A DNA stretch of 64,000 bases from Aquatica leii (lineage: Eukaryota > Arthropoda > Insecta > Coleoptera > Lampyridae), in the NCBI GenBank assembly GCA_035610365.1, contig CM069436.1:35533117-35597116 (forward strand), read 5' to 3'. The notes under the pieces are model-generated. The model saw only the letters and a list, made by a program, of their open reading frames with translations. It made no database searches and had not been told where the DNA came from. Below, piece after piece: positions 37,183 to 48,066 of the stretch. Every line of letters begins with the position of its first letter. Position 1 is the first letter of the stretch. A program made the position numbers and the translations under genes.

Positions 37183-37345
37183 CAGTTACAAAAGGTGAAA
37201 GTTTATGTGTAGACCAAATGCGTTATTTGATGATTCTTGCGCAGATCTCAAAATTCGTACGTGCAAGTGCGATAGATAGAGATTTTATGCGATGAAACGA
37301 TTTATAGATCGAACTAAAAACGTCGACCAGTATTCGCCATTTTAA
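37183..37345 (-). other. LINE 5' UTR (inferred)
   Basis: This lies upstream of ORF1 on the minus strand. The 5' terminus is guessed at about 37,345, near GGCGAATACTGGTCGACG. It has no TATA-like upstream promoter, as expected if the promoter is internal, but nothing in the sequence proves that. Confidence 0.35.
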
Positions 37346-40245
37346 TTGTTTTGATTGCTTCTTTCCGTTTACTTATTTGTTCTTATTATCGTTTCTCAAG
37401 TCTATTTATAAAACTACAACCAGTTTTTTTCAAAACTCCGCTGTCTGTATTATTGAGTTACAAGTAAGTAAAATATTTCTTGTTACCGATTTTGTTACGA
37501 TTCAAGTTTGATTACAGCATGTCTGATGAACGCGAAATTAGTGCTGCTGCGTCTTCGGCTACGAAAAGAGGCACATATCCTAAAGAATCCAGGACAATAG
37601 TGTGGAATGTTTATTCGTATTTTAAAGAAAGAAACGAGAAAGGTAATTGTTAGGTTATGCATTACGTACATTCAATAATTTACTTTTATTTTGTAAAGGC
37701 AATCTTATCGATACGGTTGTTCAAGCAACAGGAGTTTCACGAGCTACTGTAGTACGTATTGTGCGAGAAGGCAAGTTAATTGAAACTGGCGAACAAACTA
37801 CATTTAAATCACCGAGAAAAGAATTTCATAAGGCATCTCCTAAATCAACCGTAGACAATTGTGCTGAACAAATTATACGAAGAATTGTTTACAATTTCCA
37901 TCTTACTGATGGACGAACGCCTACTTTGAAGGCTATTTACGAGAAAATCAAGGATGACGATACCATTGGCTTTTCTGGCAAAGAAACTTCATTAAGAAAA
38001 ATCTTTAATTATCTCGATGTTCTACTTTTACTGAAATAAATAATTTGATTATATTTTGTAAAAAAAATCGTAATTCTTGAACTTGAATTGAAGGTTAAAT
38101 ATATATTTCTTTTAGATAGCAAAAAACCACTGATAATCGTCCTATGTTGATGGAACGTCATGATGTGCGAAATTTACGAGTATCATACATACGAGCAATA
38201 ACTAAGTATCGTAAAGAAGGACGTCCCATCATTTATACCGATGAAACTTACATTCACGCTTCTCATACAACTTCTTACCAATGGAGTGATAAATCAAATC
38301 AAGGACTGAAATGCCCAATATCTAAGGGTAAACGGTTAATTATCGTACATGCTGGTGGTAATGATGGTTTTGTCAATAATGCACTATTGATATTTAAATC
38401 TGGTCAGAAAAGTGGAGACTACCATGACGAAATGAATTTTAACAATTATAATCGTTGGTTGGAACATCAATTAATTCCCAATCTTCCCAAAAATTCTGTA
38501 GTGGTTATGGATAATGCCAGTTACCATAATGTTTTGGCAGTTAAAACTCCCAATTTTAATAATCGAAAAGCAGACATGAAATTGTGGTTAAATGAACGTA
38601 GTATTACCTACGAAGAAAAATCTACAAAAGCAGAACTGTCTAATTTAATACTGATAAATAAGCCGATCAATAAGCAATACACGGTTGATTCATTATTTGC
38701 TAAACATGGACATACTGTATGTCGGTTACCACCTTATCACCCAGAATTAAACCCTATAGAAAAAATTTGGGGTATTATGAAGAATTGGGTTGGAACTAGA
38801 AACGTCACGTTTAAGTTAAATGAGGTGGAGTCTTTGGTAAAAGAAAAAATTGCAAGTGTAGGTGCACAGGAATGGTCACAAGTATGTCGGCACGTCCAAG
38901 AAATTGAAGAAGGGTATATACAAAAAGAACATATAATAGACACTTATTGTGAATCGTTAACCTTTAATGTCAACGACTCATCAGATGAAGACTCATGTGG
39001 CTGGTCTGATGAGGATGACGAAAACCAAGATTAATGTCGTTCTCATCTTTACTGTGCATTTCACAAGTCATTACCGGAATAAACGAGGACCAATATTTGA
39101 TCGATTTAAATAAATAAATATAAAATTATGTGATGTATTTGGTTTAAAATGTTTTACTTATTTTATTATTATAAGTATATAAATGATGTTATAAAAATTT
39201 TAAATTTGGTTGAAATATATTTAACTGCATTATTATTTTTTTATGGTGAATGAATGATTAAGTCTTGAAGTATGTGCTTTTTGCTTATTTTTTCAAAATT
39301 AAAAAAAACATTCTTGCATGATAAAACTTTCAAATTTATTCTTTCTTTTCATTTGGTATAGTCACACAAGTGAGTCCTTTTTAACATCAATCAACCAATT
39401 AATGAGTTCGTAGTAACTGCATTCATTCGTCCAAAATTTTATTAAGATGACTAGCTTTTAATTGTTCGTTTCTAAGTTTAGGTTTCATTTAAAAAAAGTC
39501 CTGTTTTCTACATTCTCTAATATGTATAGGTTTTTTTATAACTTAAAAGTTGATTCAAGCATTAAGTACTTTGTCCACAATGTGTCGATGCAGCTAGTTC
39601 ACTTGGTAAATGCAAAAAGTAAGTTCGGAGCTTCTGTTCATATTTTTCACTTATTTGGACTTATTTTTTGTTGTTACTGTAATATAAATAACAACGAAGT
39701 ATTAACACAAGTACAAATTTAATTCTATTTATTTTAGTTACCTTGTATAAATTAAAACATACACGCACCATGTATAAAAGTCAAAAATAAAAGTAGTCTA
39801 ACTTTTTCAGAGTGGATTGTAGCAAATCAGCTGATCGTTCTCGCGCAGCTTGGGATCAAACAATAACGCGTTCACTCTACTTACTGCTAGTTATTTATAA
39901 TTATTATTTGGTTATTTTGTATATTAATCCATTATTCCATTATTGCATATAAATCCGAATTGCATGAAATTATATTTTATCTATTTTTATTATTGCATGT
40001 GTGGTCAGGGTCAAATGATTTTCCGAGTTCATGTTTACAATTTAACCGTAAAAATGTTGTTATTATTATAATTTTTATAAACACTTTACACTACTGGTTT
40101 TGTTATTATAACGTTAAAAATGTTTATTGATTATTAGTTAATTTTATCGGTTTTGTTTTTGATTATATGTTCAAAAGTCACTGTAAAATCGTTTTATCGC
40201 CACCAGTAAATTTTATGTACGCTTCGCACAATAATCAAAACTCAA
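37346..40245 (+). mobile_element. DD82E-type Tc1/mariner-related transposon (ends not resolved)
   Basis: The interval between the two LINE halves holds one transposase gene in plus orientation with its flanks. Because the LINE halves should be adjacent, the transposon presumably inserted at or near their junction. I could not find convincing terminal inverted repeats or a TA duplication, so the limits given are simply those of the non-LINE interval. The 3' flank 39,035-40,245 is AT-rich; the frame at 39,462-39,722 is unrecognised. Confidence 0.55.
37519..39034 (+). pseudogene. Three-exon DD82E transposase, probably broken at exon 2-3
   Basis: Exon 1 is 37,519-37,642 (MSDEREISAAASSATKRG, then IVWNVYSYFKERNEKG). 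A 56-nt GT-AG intron (37,643-37,698) leads to exon 2 with a helix-turn-helix (DTVVQATGVSRATVVRIVRE). Exon 2 runs into a stop at 38,037-38,039; its donor site looks lost. Exon 3 probably starts at 38,120 (QKTTDNRPMLMERHDVRNL) and is open to 39,034. Counting from Met 38,144, the DDE residues are D33 (IYTDETYIHAS), D123 (VVMDNASYHN) and E206 (YHPELNPIEKIW), 82 residues between the last two. This spacing fits the DD82E (Sailor) group of the IS630-Tc1-mariner superfamily, named from memory. The C-terminus is acidic. The catalytic exon appears intact. Confidence 0.8.
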
Positions 40246-41861
40246 CTCTTATAAACTCTATCTGTAAAATTTTTACGCAAATTATCTACAACAGATTACA
40301 AACTTGGTGTGAACAGAATAACATACTAAAACAAAATCAAATGGGATTTCGAAGAAATAGATGCACTTTAGACAATATTCTTTCCTTGACAACAACGCTA
40401 CAAATACACTTACACTACAAAAGAAGAAATATATATGCTATATTTATAGATTTTAATAGAGCTTTTGATTGCATAAACCATAAAAAACTGTGGGAAAAAC
40501 TATATAACTCAGAAATATCTTCGAAACTAATTAGAATTTTACAAAGCTTATATAGAGAAGCTAAACTGAAAATAAAAATAAAATGGGAGGAAACCAATTT
40601 TATCGACATAACAAAAGGAGTACTACAAGGTGACATTCTAAGTCCACTGCAATTTAGTCTTTACATCAACAACTTATACAAGTACCTGAGAGAGCAGAAT
40701 TCTCGAAGACTGAACATAGATGGAAAACAAGACATTTTAACATTAGGTTATGCAGATAATATTGTGTTATTTGGAGAATCACCTATTGACGTTAATAGAA
40801 AACTTAAACTACTAGAATTTTATTGTGAAGAAAACCTACTGACCGTGAACTGCGATAAAACTAAAATATTAATAATACATAAAGAACCATCTTTAACTTT
40901 TAAGTACAAAAACAGAGAAATAGAAATTATCAACAACTTTTGCTACCTTGGAATAACATTCTTATCATCTGAAAAATTTAACCTTGCAGCACAAAACAGT
41001 TTTAAAAAATCAGTGATAGCCACTCAAACAGTTAAGACAATATTACAAAAAAGCAAATCAAATGGTTGGGATGAAAAAATCAGCTTACTGAACTCTATTA
41101 TAAACGCTACCGCTTTATATGCCTCTAAAATCTGGGCAACGAGACAAGTCGAGGCCGTGGAAAGATGCCAAATTGGTTATTTAAAATATATTCTCCAATG
41201 TTCAAAAACAACACCAAATTATATGCTTCGTTTAGAGACAGGAACCAACCACATAGCAACGAAAATATCGAAAAGAGCGTTAAACTGGTGGATGAAGGTC
41301 TTAAACATGAAAAACACCCGGCTTCCTAAACAACTGTATGACAGATTAGTAGTATTAGACATTACTTCAAATAATAACATCGACTTTAATTGGGCAACAG
41401 AAATCAAAACTTTTCTTGGAGAACTAGGATTCAGCAACATATGGATACAACAGACTCTAGATAAAAACACTGCAAATTTAATTATAAACAAGTTTACTGA
41501 GAACGTGTAACTTAGAGATTTTGAGAATAATAAAATGTCTAAATACAACACTGTTTACAAACAATTAAAGACTAATTTTTATACATAAAACTATTTAAAG
41601 ACAAACTTACATTTTGGCAAAATTAGAACAATAGCCCAAATTCGATTAGCCAGTAAAAAACATATGTCTTTTTATTACAACAACATTAAATACTACATCA
41701 GTGCAGAAGAAAACTGTACAATCTGCAATATACAAGAACGGGAAGATCTTTACCACCTTCTTATCATTTGTCCAATTTATGAACCACTTAGACGTCAAGA
41801 AACTATATTCCGACCATTCGACAAACAGAACCTAAACTTCACTTATTTCTCACAGACTTAA
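40246..41861 (+). pseudogene. LINE ORF2 3' half: RT and C-terminal zinc finger
   Basis: From TLINSICKIFTQIIYNRLQ the RT continues with QMGFRRNRCTLDNIL, YAIFIDFNRAFDCINHKKLW (motif A), ITKGVLQGDILSPLQFSLYI (motif B) and LGYADNIVLFGES (motif C). Motif C has the second catalytic Asp replaced by Asn (YADN), predicting an inactive enzyme. After the thumb, an in-frame stop at 41,508-41,510 and another near 41,584 are followed by further sequence in the same frame. It ends in CTICNIQEREDLYHLLIICP, a Cys-x2-Cys...His-x4-Cys finger typical of APE-type LINEs. The longest uninterrupted frame is 40,167-41,510, but its first 27 or so codons are not LINE sequence. Confidence 0.88.
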
Positions 41862-42068
41862 ACGTAAAAAAAAATTAATAATTAAATTTTTACATTGCAA
41901 ATGTGTTAAAAATGCGTAGTTTTCTTATGAACGATTAAATGCTGACTAATAATTTGTTTCACTTTTTGAATCTAAACTTAAGTTATTCTTATTATGTTAA
42001 TTATATTTAGAATTACTCAACCTCTTGTAAAAGGATAATTTTCCTGTATACAATAAACATTATTATTA
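41862..42068 (+). other. LINE 3' UTR and ATT-repeat tail
   Basis: This is AT-rich 3' UTR ending CAATAAACATTATTATT just before the right target duplication. A trinucleotide tail rather than poly(A) is common in several arthropod LINE clades. Confidence 0.7.
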
Positions 42069-42083
42069 TTATATATACTAATG

Positions 42084-44652
42084 GTAGAAAATGGTCAAAT
42101 TTACAGTTCTCACTACTTTAATTTTATCAGTTCTTTTTTTACAAAAATGTGTTATGTCAGGTATGCCACTAAGAAAAAATCCGTCCACTGTTATTCGCCA
42201 GTCGTAATTTCTGCGTTTCAATTCTTTGTCAGGTTTCTAATCGGCGGGAATATATTTTTTGTTTTTTAAATAGTACCAGTAGCTTAAATATTCTCTTTTT
42301 AAAATTTATTTAGTACAGACATTGACGTAAAGTAACTATCAAAGTAACATAATATGCTTACCAACCAGGTAAAAGGTTAAATTAGTTATTATACGTCGTC
42401 CTAGCTGTTTTCTTACAGTTTTAGCTATTTTTCCAGTGTAAATTTAAAATTTGTCAATGTACCCATACTTATTCGCTCTGGTTCACACTTTATACCCACA
42501 TTACTATTTACTTATTAGGCGTATATTGACAAATTGACGAACGGTCAAATCATAGATTCATAAATTGATAGTTTGATGTACCTTACAATAGAAATTAAAG
42601 TTGTATGACGAGAGTAGCGTAAAGATTGGTTTGAAAAACGTAATGTTCAATAATGTCTTTGTTTATTAAACACCCAAACGTAGAAGTTTGTCTTCGGATT
42701 TTTGTTTATGTCAGAATCGATTGCATCTTGTTAATGACAAAAAGGGACAGATTCTGTGGCAATGGGACTATCAGCTGTATTTTCTTTTTTGTCGTCCAAT
42801 TCATTTATGGATTTTATATCAAAAAGAATTTTGACCAGTAAGATAGTCACCTCGTTTTTATTTTAACTATTCTAACTTTCTATAACCAGTCTTTCATTGT
42901 AAACAAAATTATATTTTAGAAGTTTATCAATAATGTATGTTTAAAATACCACAGTTAATTTATGATCTAAAGTCGGTGGCACGTGGCACGCAAAGCACAA
43001 TAAAATTTGAAATGTCTAGCATACCACTAAGCAGAAAAGGATTAAAGTTGTTATTGAAACAATGACGTCATCATTTTTAAAAGAAGTTGTATTTGTAATT
43101 TACTGAGATATAGCAAATAGTATCATTTTTATTTTAAATAAATGTTAAATGTACAATTCTTATTTGATATGTAGACTCCAACAGTTTCAAGTTTGTTACT
43201 ACTTGCTTTGGTCATCGCAGTATTGCCTGACAATGATGACATTCAATTTGTTTACAAAAGATTTTTTAATGTCAGCAGCAATTGTCAAAAATCTCCAACT
43301 TACTTAACGTTTAACCGCATCTATAACCTATCTCCCCATTTGCCATAATCGTTGCAGATGTCCGCCTGAAGCATGATCGGTGTATCTCGCGGAGTCAAAA
43401 AGTTTAAAAAAATGTGCACTTCTTATTAGCGTATTTCAGAAAACCCTATGTGTAGCTACATTTTTTAGACGTAGAGAAAGGTATCTGTTAAACAACTTAA
43501 CATACTTTATATCAAAATTGTCAATTATAGCAAATTTTCCACTTTTCTCAGTTTCTGAAGGACGAATGTTCATAACTTTTATTTACCGCTTTCATAAACG
43601 CATTCAGCTTGTGAAAAGATGCTAGATCTAGTCTTTTTCTGAGTCTCAGAATTGCTTGTAATTTTAAATGCATTCACCATAAAAAAGACGATTTATACAC
43701 ACAAGATTGTCATAAAACATAAAATATGAAGAAAAAACTATAATAGTATATAATGTTACCAGTTCCATCATGTAGGCAAGTATCAATGATTCATTTACAC
43801 TTTTCAAGTTTCTATTAAGAATAGGCATTCCTTAATTTCTCCAGAATCAATTTTAATTCCGCTTCATCAGTCAGTATTTGAATTTTTAAACTTGTCGCAC
43901 GTGCTTTAAAGGTTTACACACTTGTATCATAATATACTATTTCACAGTTTTTGTGCGATACTATCTAAAATGTCACTACAACTTTCTACCTTGCGCAATA
44001 AACATAAAAGCAAGATTAACGCTTTCATAAACAATACTTAATTTTTGACAAAAATGTCTCTTATTTTAAAGCTAGTTATATAGTATAGTCGTTGAAAGTT
44101 ATCTATTCAATTTTGTGTTGTGTCCCTTTTACGTAAGAAATGGTAGTGAGTAAAACAATACTTTTTACAACCAATATATACCAAATAAACATTTTTGTAT
44201 TATTTATTGACCGTGAAATCTATTAAAGCAAGGACGTGCACAAAAGAAAACATTACAGCCGTTATACATGCTTGCATAATCTACATCTACAATAATTGGA
44301 CTGTTGATTTGGTAAATGCTTAACCACGTCTTTTAATCTTATTTTCTTCTTTAATTTTTTTAGAAAAAAACATACTTGTACCTGAGTATCCATATATTAA
44401 CTGTCTTGACAAATTTATGCAAAAATTTAATGATCCACTCATTATTTTTTTGTACATTTCTACAACTTGTGATCTGGCAACTTTTTCTTTTGAATTATCT
44501 GATTTATCTTTTTCTTAAATATATTTTTTTCTTCTAAACATAAATTTGTCAGTATAAATGATGAATTTGCTTATAAAACATGCCTTAAAGTTTGCCAAAC
44601 ACCTTACGTTATCCTCTTTTTATTGGTTTTAGTAGTATATTATATTGTTTCA
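42084..44652. other. AT-rich DNA, no gene recognised
   Basis: Short frames at 42,081-42,269, 42,653-42,841 and 43,380-43,625 have no recognisable similarity. No terminal repeats were seen. Confidence 0.45.
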
Positions 44653-44814
44653 TTAAAGATTGACTGTATTGAGATGAAATGATTTGCTTAGACTTTCAAT
44701 AAAAGCTTTTATTTTGTAAAACTTATCAAACATTTGTTGTTTTTTTGGAGCCGCATTACTGTCATCACTGAGATGAAATTTTTCAATAACTTTTTTGTTT
44801 CTTTTAAAAGTCAT
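44653..44814 (-). pseudogene. piggyBac/PGBD-like transposase fragment
   Basis: A 53-codon minus-strand frame (MTFKRNKKVIEKFHLSDDSN, then FDKFYKIKAFIESLSKSF) matches the N-terminal part of the piggyBac transposase domain. That region is usually read as RFKEIHRxFHLxDN...DKLYKIRPFIExLxxxF. No catalytic residues are included. Sequence to the left on the same strand is too decayed to follow. Confidence 0.55.
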
Positions 44815-45762
44815 AACCTGAGACGCGGATAAGACGTTTAAATATAGATTAGTAGTTCAACTGCAGGATAATACTAGTAGAACGTAAATTCCCATAATGA
44901 TCAGGATGCCAAATAACTAAAATATAAACTCAATAATTTGTACGCGCGACAAAATTATAAATTGAATGTTACTTAACAGGGTTGCATCTACCCTAGTAGC
45001 ACAAAATACACGTAATATATTAGTAGATAACATCTGGTAAATATTTAAATGTCACACTTTTTTATATTGGCCATTTATTGTGATGTTATATCAATAATTT
45101 ATATAAAATTAATATTTTCTACAAATATCCTCTAAATATATGTTTTCAATATATGGCAGATATTAGATGTAAATGTCGTCTCAATATTGGTTTTCAATAT
45201 ATGGAAAATATTATTTTTTTATCTATTCTAGATGTATCTTACTATTATTTGTGAGATATTTCTAAATTATATACCTACTACATATACATATGTTTGCAAA
45301 TCATATCAACTTTTGCTTTAAAATTTTTCTGTTTGAAGATCTATATGATCAAAACGGAAATTTTGAGGAGAAAGATAGTATTATAAGTGTAAGTAACAAT
45401 AAATGGCTCAATCAATACCTTCCAATAAGCGCATCGTGCTAAAAATGAGTGTTTTTTACTAATTTTTCGTAAATTTCAATCGACTCTAGCATCTCAACTG
45501 TTGAGAAATAAAAACTTATACTGTGCGGGAATTAAGTACACATATCATAGATAAAATACAGCTACGGGTTGACCTAAGCAGCCCACTCTTAATAGAAAAA
45601 AACTTTTCACGAAATTTTGAAATTTAAAAAAAATCCATTATTCAGGTTATAAAACGAACGGGTTGACTGCGAGATAAAAATCTAAAACTCACAGAATCTA
45701 CTGTTTTTACCTCCAACTTTGAAGGACAACATTATTTGTTTTGTTATTTTTATGTTTAGTGC
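44815..45762. other. AT-rich DNA, nothing recognised
   Basis: It contains a pair of TTTTCAATATATGG words (near 45,140 and 45,190) but no defined element. Confidence 0.4.
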
Positions 45763-46329
45763 ATGAACGAGCCGTTCAAAGATGACTTGAAATTACAATT
45801 GACAGCTTTAAAATCTCATCATTTTATTTCAAAAAAACAATCTGAGTACTTAAGAAACCTGAAAGAAAATTTAAAAGACAACTCAGAGTGTATAGTATTA
45901 GTTGATTTCTCAGAAAATTATTTATTTATGGTACAAGATAAAGTACAATCTTTTCATTGGATAAATAACAAAGCTACTCTACATCCGTTTGTAATTTATT
46001 TTAAAGAAGACGGTTTAGTTAAAGTAAAAACTTTATGTGTGATTAGTTATTATCTTACTCACAATACAGTATTGTTGTTTATGTTTCAAAAAATGTTTCT
46101 TGATTACATCAAAAATAGCTATCCGGAGTTCAGAAAACTTTATTACTTCAGTGATGGAGCAGCCGCTCAATACAAAAATTTTAAAAAAATTGTAAATATA
46201 TATTATCAAAAGGCGAATTTTGGATTGAAGGCAGAATGGCATTTTTTCGCCACTAGACGACCGTTTCGCTCTTTTGGGGTTTATCAGCAGTACGAGATAC
46301 ACTCTAATGTAGTTCTCACAATTTCATAG
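45763..46329 (+). CDS. Orphan transposase-like protein, C-terminally truncated
   Basis: A 188-residue frame of ordered, protein-like sequence. It contains LKSHHFISKKQSEYLRNLKE, IVLVDFSENYLFMVQD (an Asp in a hydrophobic strand), LHPFVIYFKEDG and KLYYFSDGAAAQYKNFKKIV (second Asp), then AEWHFFAT. I recall many arthropod and cnidarian genomes having multicopy unnamed proteins with this arrangement: strand-DFxENY, strand-SDGxxxQYKN, then FFAxSHGKGxxDG. That pattern is consistent with an RNase H-fold transposase, though the function is inferred. Here the frame diverges after FFAT (RRPFRSFGVYQQ) where the third conserved block should be, so the copy is truncated or frameshifted. No terminal repeats were found. 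It lies just upstream of a fold-back repeat and PLE-2. Confidence 0.5.
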   Translation: MNEPFKDDLKLQLTALKSHHFISKKQSEYLRNLKENLKDNSECIVLVDFSENYLFMVQDKVQSFHWINNKATLHPFVIYFKEDGLVKVKTLCVISYYLTHNTVLLFMFQKMFLDYIKNSYPEFRKLYYFSDGAAAQYKNFKKIVNIYYQKANFGLKAEWHFFATRRPFRSFGVYQQYEIHSNVVLTIS

Positions 46330-46435
46330 ACGCCCCTTATAGCTTATATTTAAATATGACGAAGTTACAATTCAAAATTGTTTGATGGCAGAGCCATCAC
46401 ATAGTGTGATTTAACTATGTGCCTACAGTTTACTG

Positions 46436-46611
46436 TAAATAGCTAAAAACGATGGTAACACGTTGAAATTAGTTTAACACCTGCGAAATGCAAAATATGC
46501 TTTGAATAATTCTGCGAGATGAAACCACAATGTAAAAAGACATTACGAGTAAAGCAATGTCAATGCAATTAAACAAATTTCAACGTGTTACCACAGTTTA
46601 TAGCTATTTAC
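46436..46611. repeat. 176-bp segment bounded by 35-bp inverted repeats
   Basis: TAAATAGCTAAAAACGATGG...CGTTGAAATT (46,436-46,470) is the near-complement of 46,577-46,611; the GGTAACACGTTGAAATT half matches exactly. The spacer is about 106 bp and non-coding. The right arm ends where readable PLE-2 RT sequence begins, so it is either a MITE inserted at that junction or part of how PLE-2 was truncated. Confidence 0.65.
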
Positions 46612-46614
46612 TTA

Positions 46615-47290
46615 TCAATAATTTAGCGTCGCCTATTTTAGCTAATCTTGTAGTGCACGATTCACTGCTATATGCAAAAAACAAACTAATTTATAATCCC
46701 TTATTTTTATTTTGCTACGTGGATGATATCATTACATCAATACCTAAAGCAGTAATTGAGAACACCCGTAACATTTTTAATAATTATGGTCTACATCTAA
46801 AATTTATTACTGAAATAGAACAAAATGGTTCATAGCCTCGAATAGAACCACTCTCAAACGTAACTAAAAGAATTATCCCGATTTTAAAAAGAGATAATAT
46901 CAAAATAACAAGATATAGCTCTAATACTATTTATAACATACTTTACAGTAGAACAAAACACAAAACTACCATAATTGGAAATAACAATGTAGTATATAAA
47001 TTGTATTGTATAGGTTGTCATTATATTGGACTAACAAAATAAAAAGTAAAAAATCGGTTACATAAGCATAAATATGATTGTATTAGCAAAAAAGGTAAAA
47101 CAATTGTATCCTTAGATCACATTAACACGAGACACAGTTTTGATTTCAATAATCCTACAATTTTGGATGTGGAGATTATTATAGTCAAAGATTGGTTTCT
47201 GAAACGATATACATTAATATCTACATAAACAATATTAATTTCAACAATGATACCAACAACTTAAGTAGCATTTACAACAATTTGATTTCT
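46615..47290 (+). pseudogene. PLE-2 RT/endonuclease remnant
   Basis: The frame begins with INNLASPILANLVVHDSLLY (RT motif B-C region) and FLFCYVDDIITSIP, with YVDD intact, and stops at 46,833-46,835. A deletion then skips from the RT end to the pre-endonuclease region (VTKRIIPILKRDNIKI). The nuclease reads NNVVYKLYCIGCHYIGLTK, where one Cys of the finger and residues around it differ from PLE-1, followed by a stop, RLHKHKYD and NPTILDVE. Frameshifts and stops occur throughout. Confidence 0.8.
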
Positions 47291-47589
47291 AAAATGTTGA
47301 TTACTAACAGGTAATCTTTCAATTTAATTCTATAGATTGATTACACTAACTTTACCTTGACTTAATTTTTGATTATACTTGTTATTCTGTTTGTTCACTG
47401 TGTAACCTGTATTTGTTATATTATGGAGTTTTAACATTTTTACATGTCTTTAATAAATTTTTTTGTCCATTTAACAATTATTGTAAACTCAATTTTCCGT
47501 GTAACTATTTATATTGTTTTATCTGTAAATAATTTCAATCTTTAAACTTGTGTTTTTGATTATTATGTAATATTTATGTTATTATAATT

Positions 47590-47637
47590 GCAGTGGCCTG
47601 AAGAATTGTACACTTTGTACACGAAACGTCGCCATAT
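47590..47637 (+). ncRNA. Minimal type I hammerhead ribozyme of PLE-2
   Basis: CTGAAGA at 47,598-47,604; stem II TGTAC (47,607-47,611) with GTACA (47,617-47,621); GAAAC at 47,623-47,627; triplet GTC at 47,628-47,630. Stem I is TGGC (47,594-47,597) with GCCA (47,631-47,634). The core is complete although the protein-coding part of the element is ruined. Confidence 0.78.
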
Positions 47638-47660
47638 AAAGAAACCTGAGCAGTTTTTAT

Positions 47661-48066
47661 AAAAATCCTTAACGAAGATATATAAAAACCATCAATTAAA
47701 TAATCAGTAACCTCCAGTGCACAAATGACATTTACGCCTGGGCGAAACTCCAACAGCACGAAATCTATACTTAGAATGTTATTCCAAGTATTTTAGTTGT
47801 TTTAAACAAAAATCTAAAACTACATTGCATAGAATAATAATAAAAATATGTTACAATCTATTAAAGTTTTTATTATTAAATATCTACAGTAAAATATAAA
47901 AGTAACAAAAAAAAAGCAATAGTGTTTTATAGTTACAAAAAATACCAACATATTTTGATGAAAAATGCTATATGAATAATTATCCATTTATTTACAATTT
48001 TTATATATTTTTTATGTATGAATTTGTAAAAACAATATTCTTTTACATTTCATTTCTTTGTTTCAG
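47661..48066. other. AT-rich DNA ahead of an exon-like segment
   Basis: No gene is recognised. The last 25 bp are pyrimidine-rich and end in TTTGTTTCAG, a good splice acceptor for the segment that follows. Confidence 0.4.

Larger units (their letters stand above)
34183..42083 (+). mobile_element. Twin-primed LINE with inverted 5' half and 15-bp target duplication
   Basis: TTATATATACTAATG occurs at 34,183-34,197 and again at 42,069-42,083. Directly inside the left copy begins the LINE's 5' half in minus orientation, starting at RT motif 2 and ending with ORF1 and 5' UTR near 37,345. The forward 3' half starts at 40,246 at the same RT position (both breakpoints contain CTTATAAA) and ends at 42,068 in an ATT repeat tail. 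Removing the secondary insertions leaves about 4.4 kb, a plausible full-length LINE. An inverted 5' part beside a forward 3' part between one pair of target duplications is the signature of twin priming. Later insertions are a PLE palindrome and a DD82E transposon. Confidence 0.88.
46612..47660 (+). mobile_element. Degenerate Penelope-like element (PLE-2)
   Basis: It has RT palm remnants, an internal deletion, a decayed GIY-YIG domain, a 3' UTR, a hammerhead (47,594-47,634) and a tail ending CCTTAACGAAG. It is more damaged than PLE-1 and similar in order and wording, so the two are diverged copies of one family. Confidence 0.8.

Noticed and set aside
39816..39890. AGAGTGGA...TTCACTCT as a possible transposon terminal repeat for the DD82E element
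   Set aside because: Too short, imperfect, both ends on the same side of the gene, and no TA duplication or match at the left side.
34198..42068. A simple later inversion to explain the split LINE
   Set aside because: The 15-bp duplication touches the internal RT breakpoint rather than the LINE 5' end, which twin priming explains directly.
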